A stretch of 31,484 bases of DNA, from NCBI GenBank assembly GCA_036521415.1, contig DATDHU010000050.1, forward strand, positions 1 to 31,484. The letters are read 5' to 3'. This DNA comes from DASXMT01 sp036521415. Its GTDB lineage: Bacteria > Actinomycetota > Acidimicrobiia > Acidimicrobiales > RAAP-2. The notes under the pieces are model-generated. The model had not been told where the DNA came from. It worked only from the letters and a program-made list of their open reading frames with translations, and did no database searches. Both the position numbers and the translations under genes were made by a program. Below are positions 31,229 through 31,484 of this stretch, in pieces (position 1 is the first letter of the stretch; each line of letters begins with the position of its first letter).

Positions 31229-31259
31229 TCTAGGAAGCAGGGGTCTAAGGAAGTAGGGG
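31229..31259 (+). repeat. Imperfect tandem duplication upstream of the hydrolase
   Basis: TCTAGGAAGCAGGGG (31229-31243) is followed by TCTAAGGAAGTAGGGG (31244-31259). The second copy ends 6 bases before the next ATG, and its GGAAG and AGGGG could serve as the ribosome site. Confidence 0.65.
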
Positions 31260-31265
31260 CTGGGT

Positions 31266-31484
31266 ATGGACATCGAGATCGTCGACATCGACGCCAACGG
31301 CCACACCTTCACCGCCCGGATGGCCGGCCCAGCGGACGGGCAGCCGGTGCTCCTGCTCCATGGCTTCCCCCAGACGTCTCTCTGCTGGCAGGACCAACTG
31401 TCGGCCCTCGGCGAAGCCGGCTACAGGGTGGTGGCTCCCGATCAGCGTGGCTACTCGGCCGGCGCCCGGCCGTCAGGGGTCGCC
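31266..31484 (+). CDS. Alpha/beta hydrolase, N-terminal part
   Basis: The first 73 codons of a gene cut by the window end. The translation shows an oxyanion-hole HGFPQTSLCW after a hydrophobic strand (VLLLHG) and VVAPDQRGYSAGARP, the pattern of epoxide-hydrolase/haloalkane-dehalogenase-like alpha/beta hydrolases. The nucleophile elbow and the rest of the triad lie outside the window, so the reaction cannot be assigned. The purine-rich duplication just upstream offers a ribosome site. Confidence 0.85.
   Translation, partial: MDIEIVDIDANGHTFTARMAGPADGQPVLLLHGFPQTSLCWQDQLSALGEAGYRVVAPDQRGYSAGARPSGVA

Overview
This is a high-GC chromosomal segment from an actinobacterium. The evidence is the gene order argS-lysA-hom-thrC-rho-rpmE-prfA-prmC-Sua5 (the order I recall from Mycobacterium, there with thrB after thrC), a large Asn/Gln/Gly-rich insertion in Rho, an FrhB-type F420-linked iron-sulfur protein, a MarR-controlled DrrAB-type exporter, and frequent TANNNT -10 boxes lying 6-7 bases before a start codon (leaderless genes). 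The lack of thrB beside thrC and the general look of the proteins make me lean towards Acidimicrobiia, but that is inference. I see no phage, transposon, CRISPR or plasmid genes; this is core genome.

Layout. 1-2795: the tail of a UdgB-type uracil-DNA glycosylase, an FrhB-like protein and a divergent MutM/Nei-like glycosylase, and a PrxQ/Bcp peroxiredoxin, with two short tandem-repeat arrays at the convergent gene ends. 2990-4867: a TPP riboswitch and thiC. 4868-8506: a DEAD-box helicase with a long leader, then a PIG-L/LmbE deacetylase, a class I glutamine amidotransferase and a hemolysin III protein, the last three overlapping by 4 bases each. 8507-8905: no recognisable gene. 8906-11608: aconitase A. 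11706-14289: ABC-2 exporter genes divergent from a marR gene, with a perfect inverted repeat over both -10 boxes. 14352-15447: an aldo/keto reductase and tRNA-Arg(CCG), both on the minus strand.

15547-26459 is the conserved housekeeping block: argS, lysA, hom and thrC (aspartate-family amino acids), then rho, rpmE, prfA, prmC and a Sua5/YrdC protein (termination and translation fidelity). 26576-30534 is a branched-chain amino-acid operon, leuB-ilvE-cimA, consistent with isoleucine synthesis through citramalate. It is preceded by a candidate attenuator: a 15-residue leader peptide with Val-Phe-Ile-Ile codons, a strong hairpin starting at its stop codon, and an intrinsic terminator with a T5 run. 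The window ends with an unrecognised helical protein and the start of an alpha/beta hydrolase.

The signals most worth a second look are the attenuator before leuB, the shared operator between the exporter and marR, the recurring leaderless promoters, and the pair of related tandem-repeat arrays just after the frhB-like and mutM-like stop codons.
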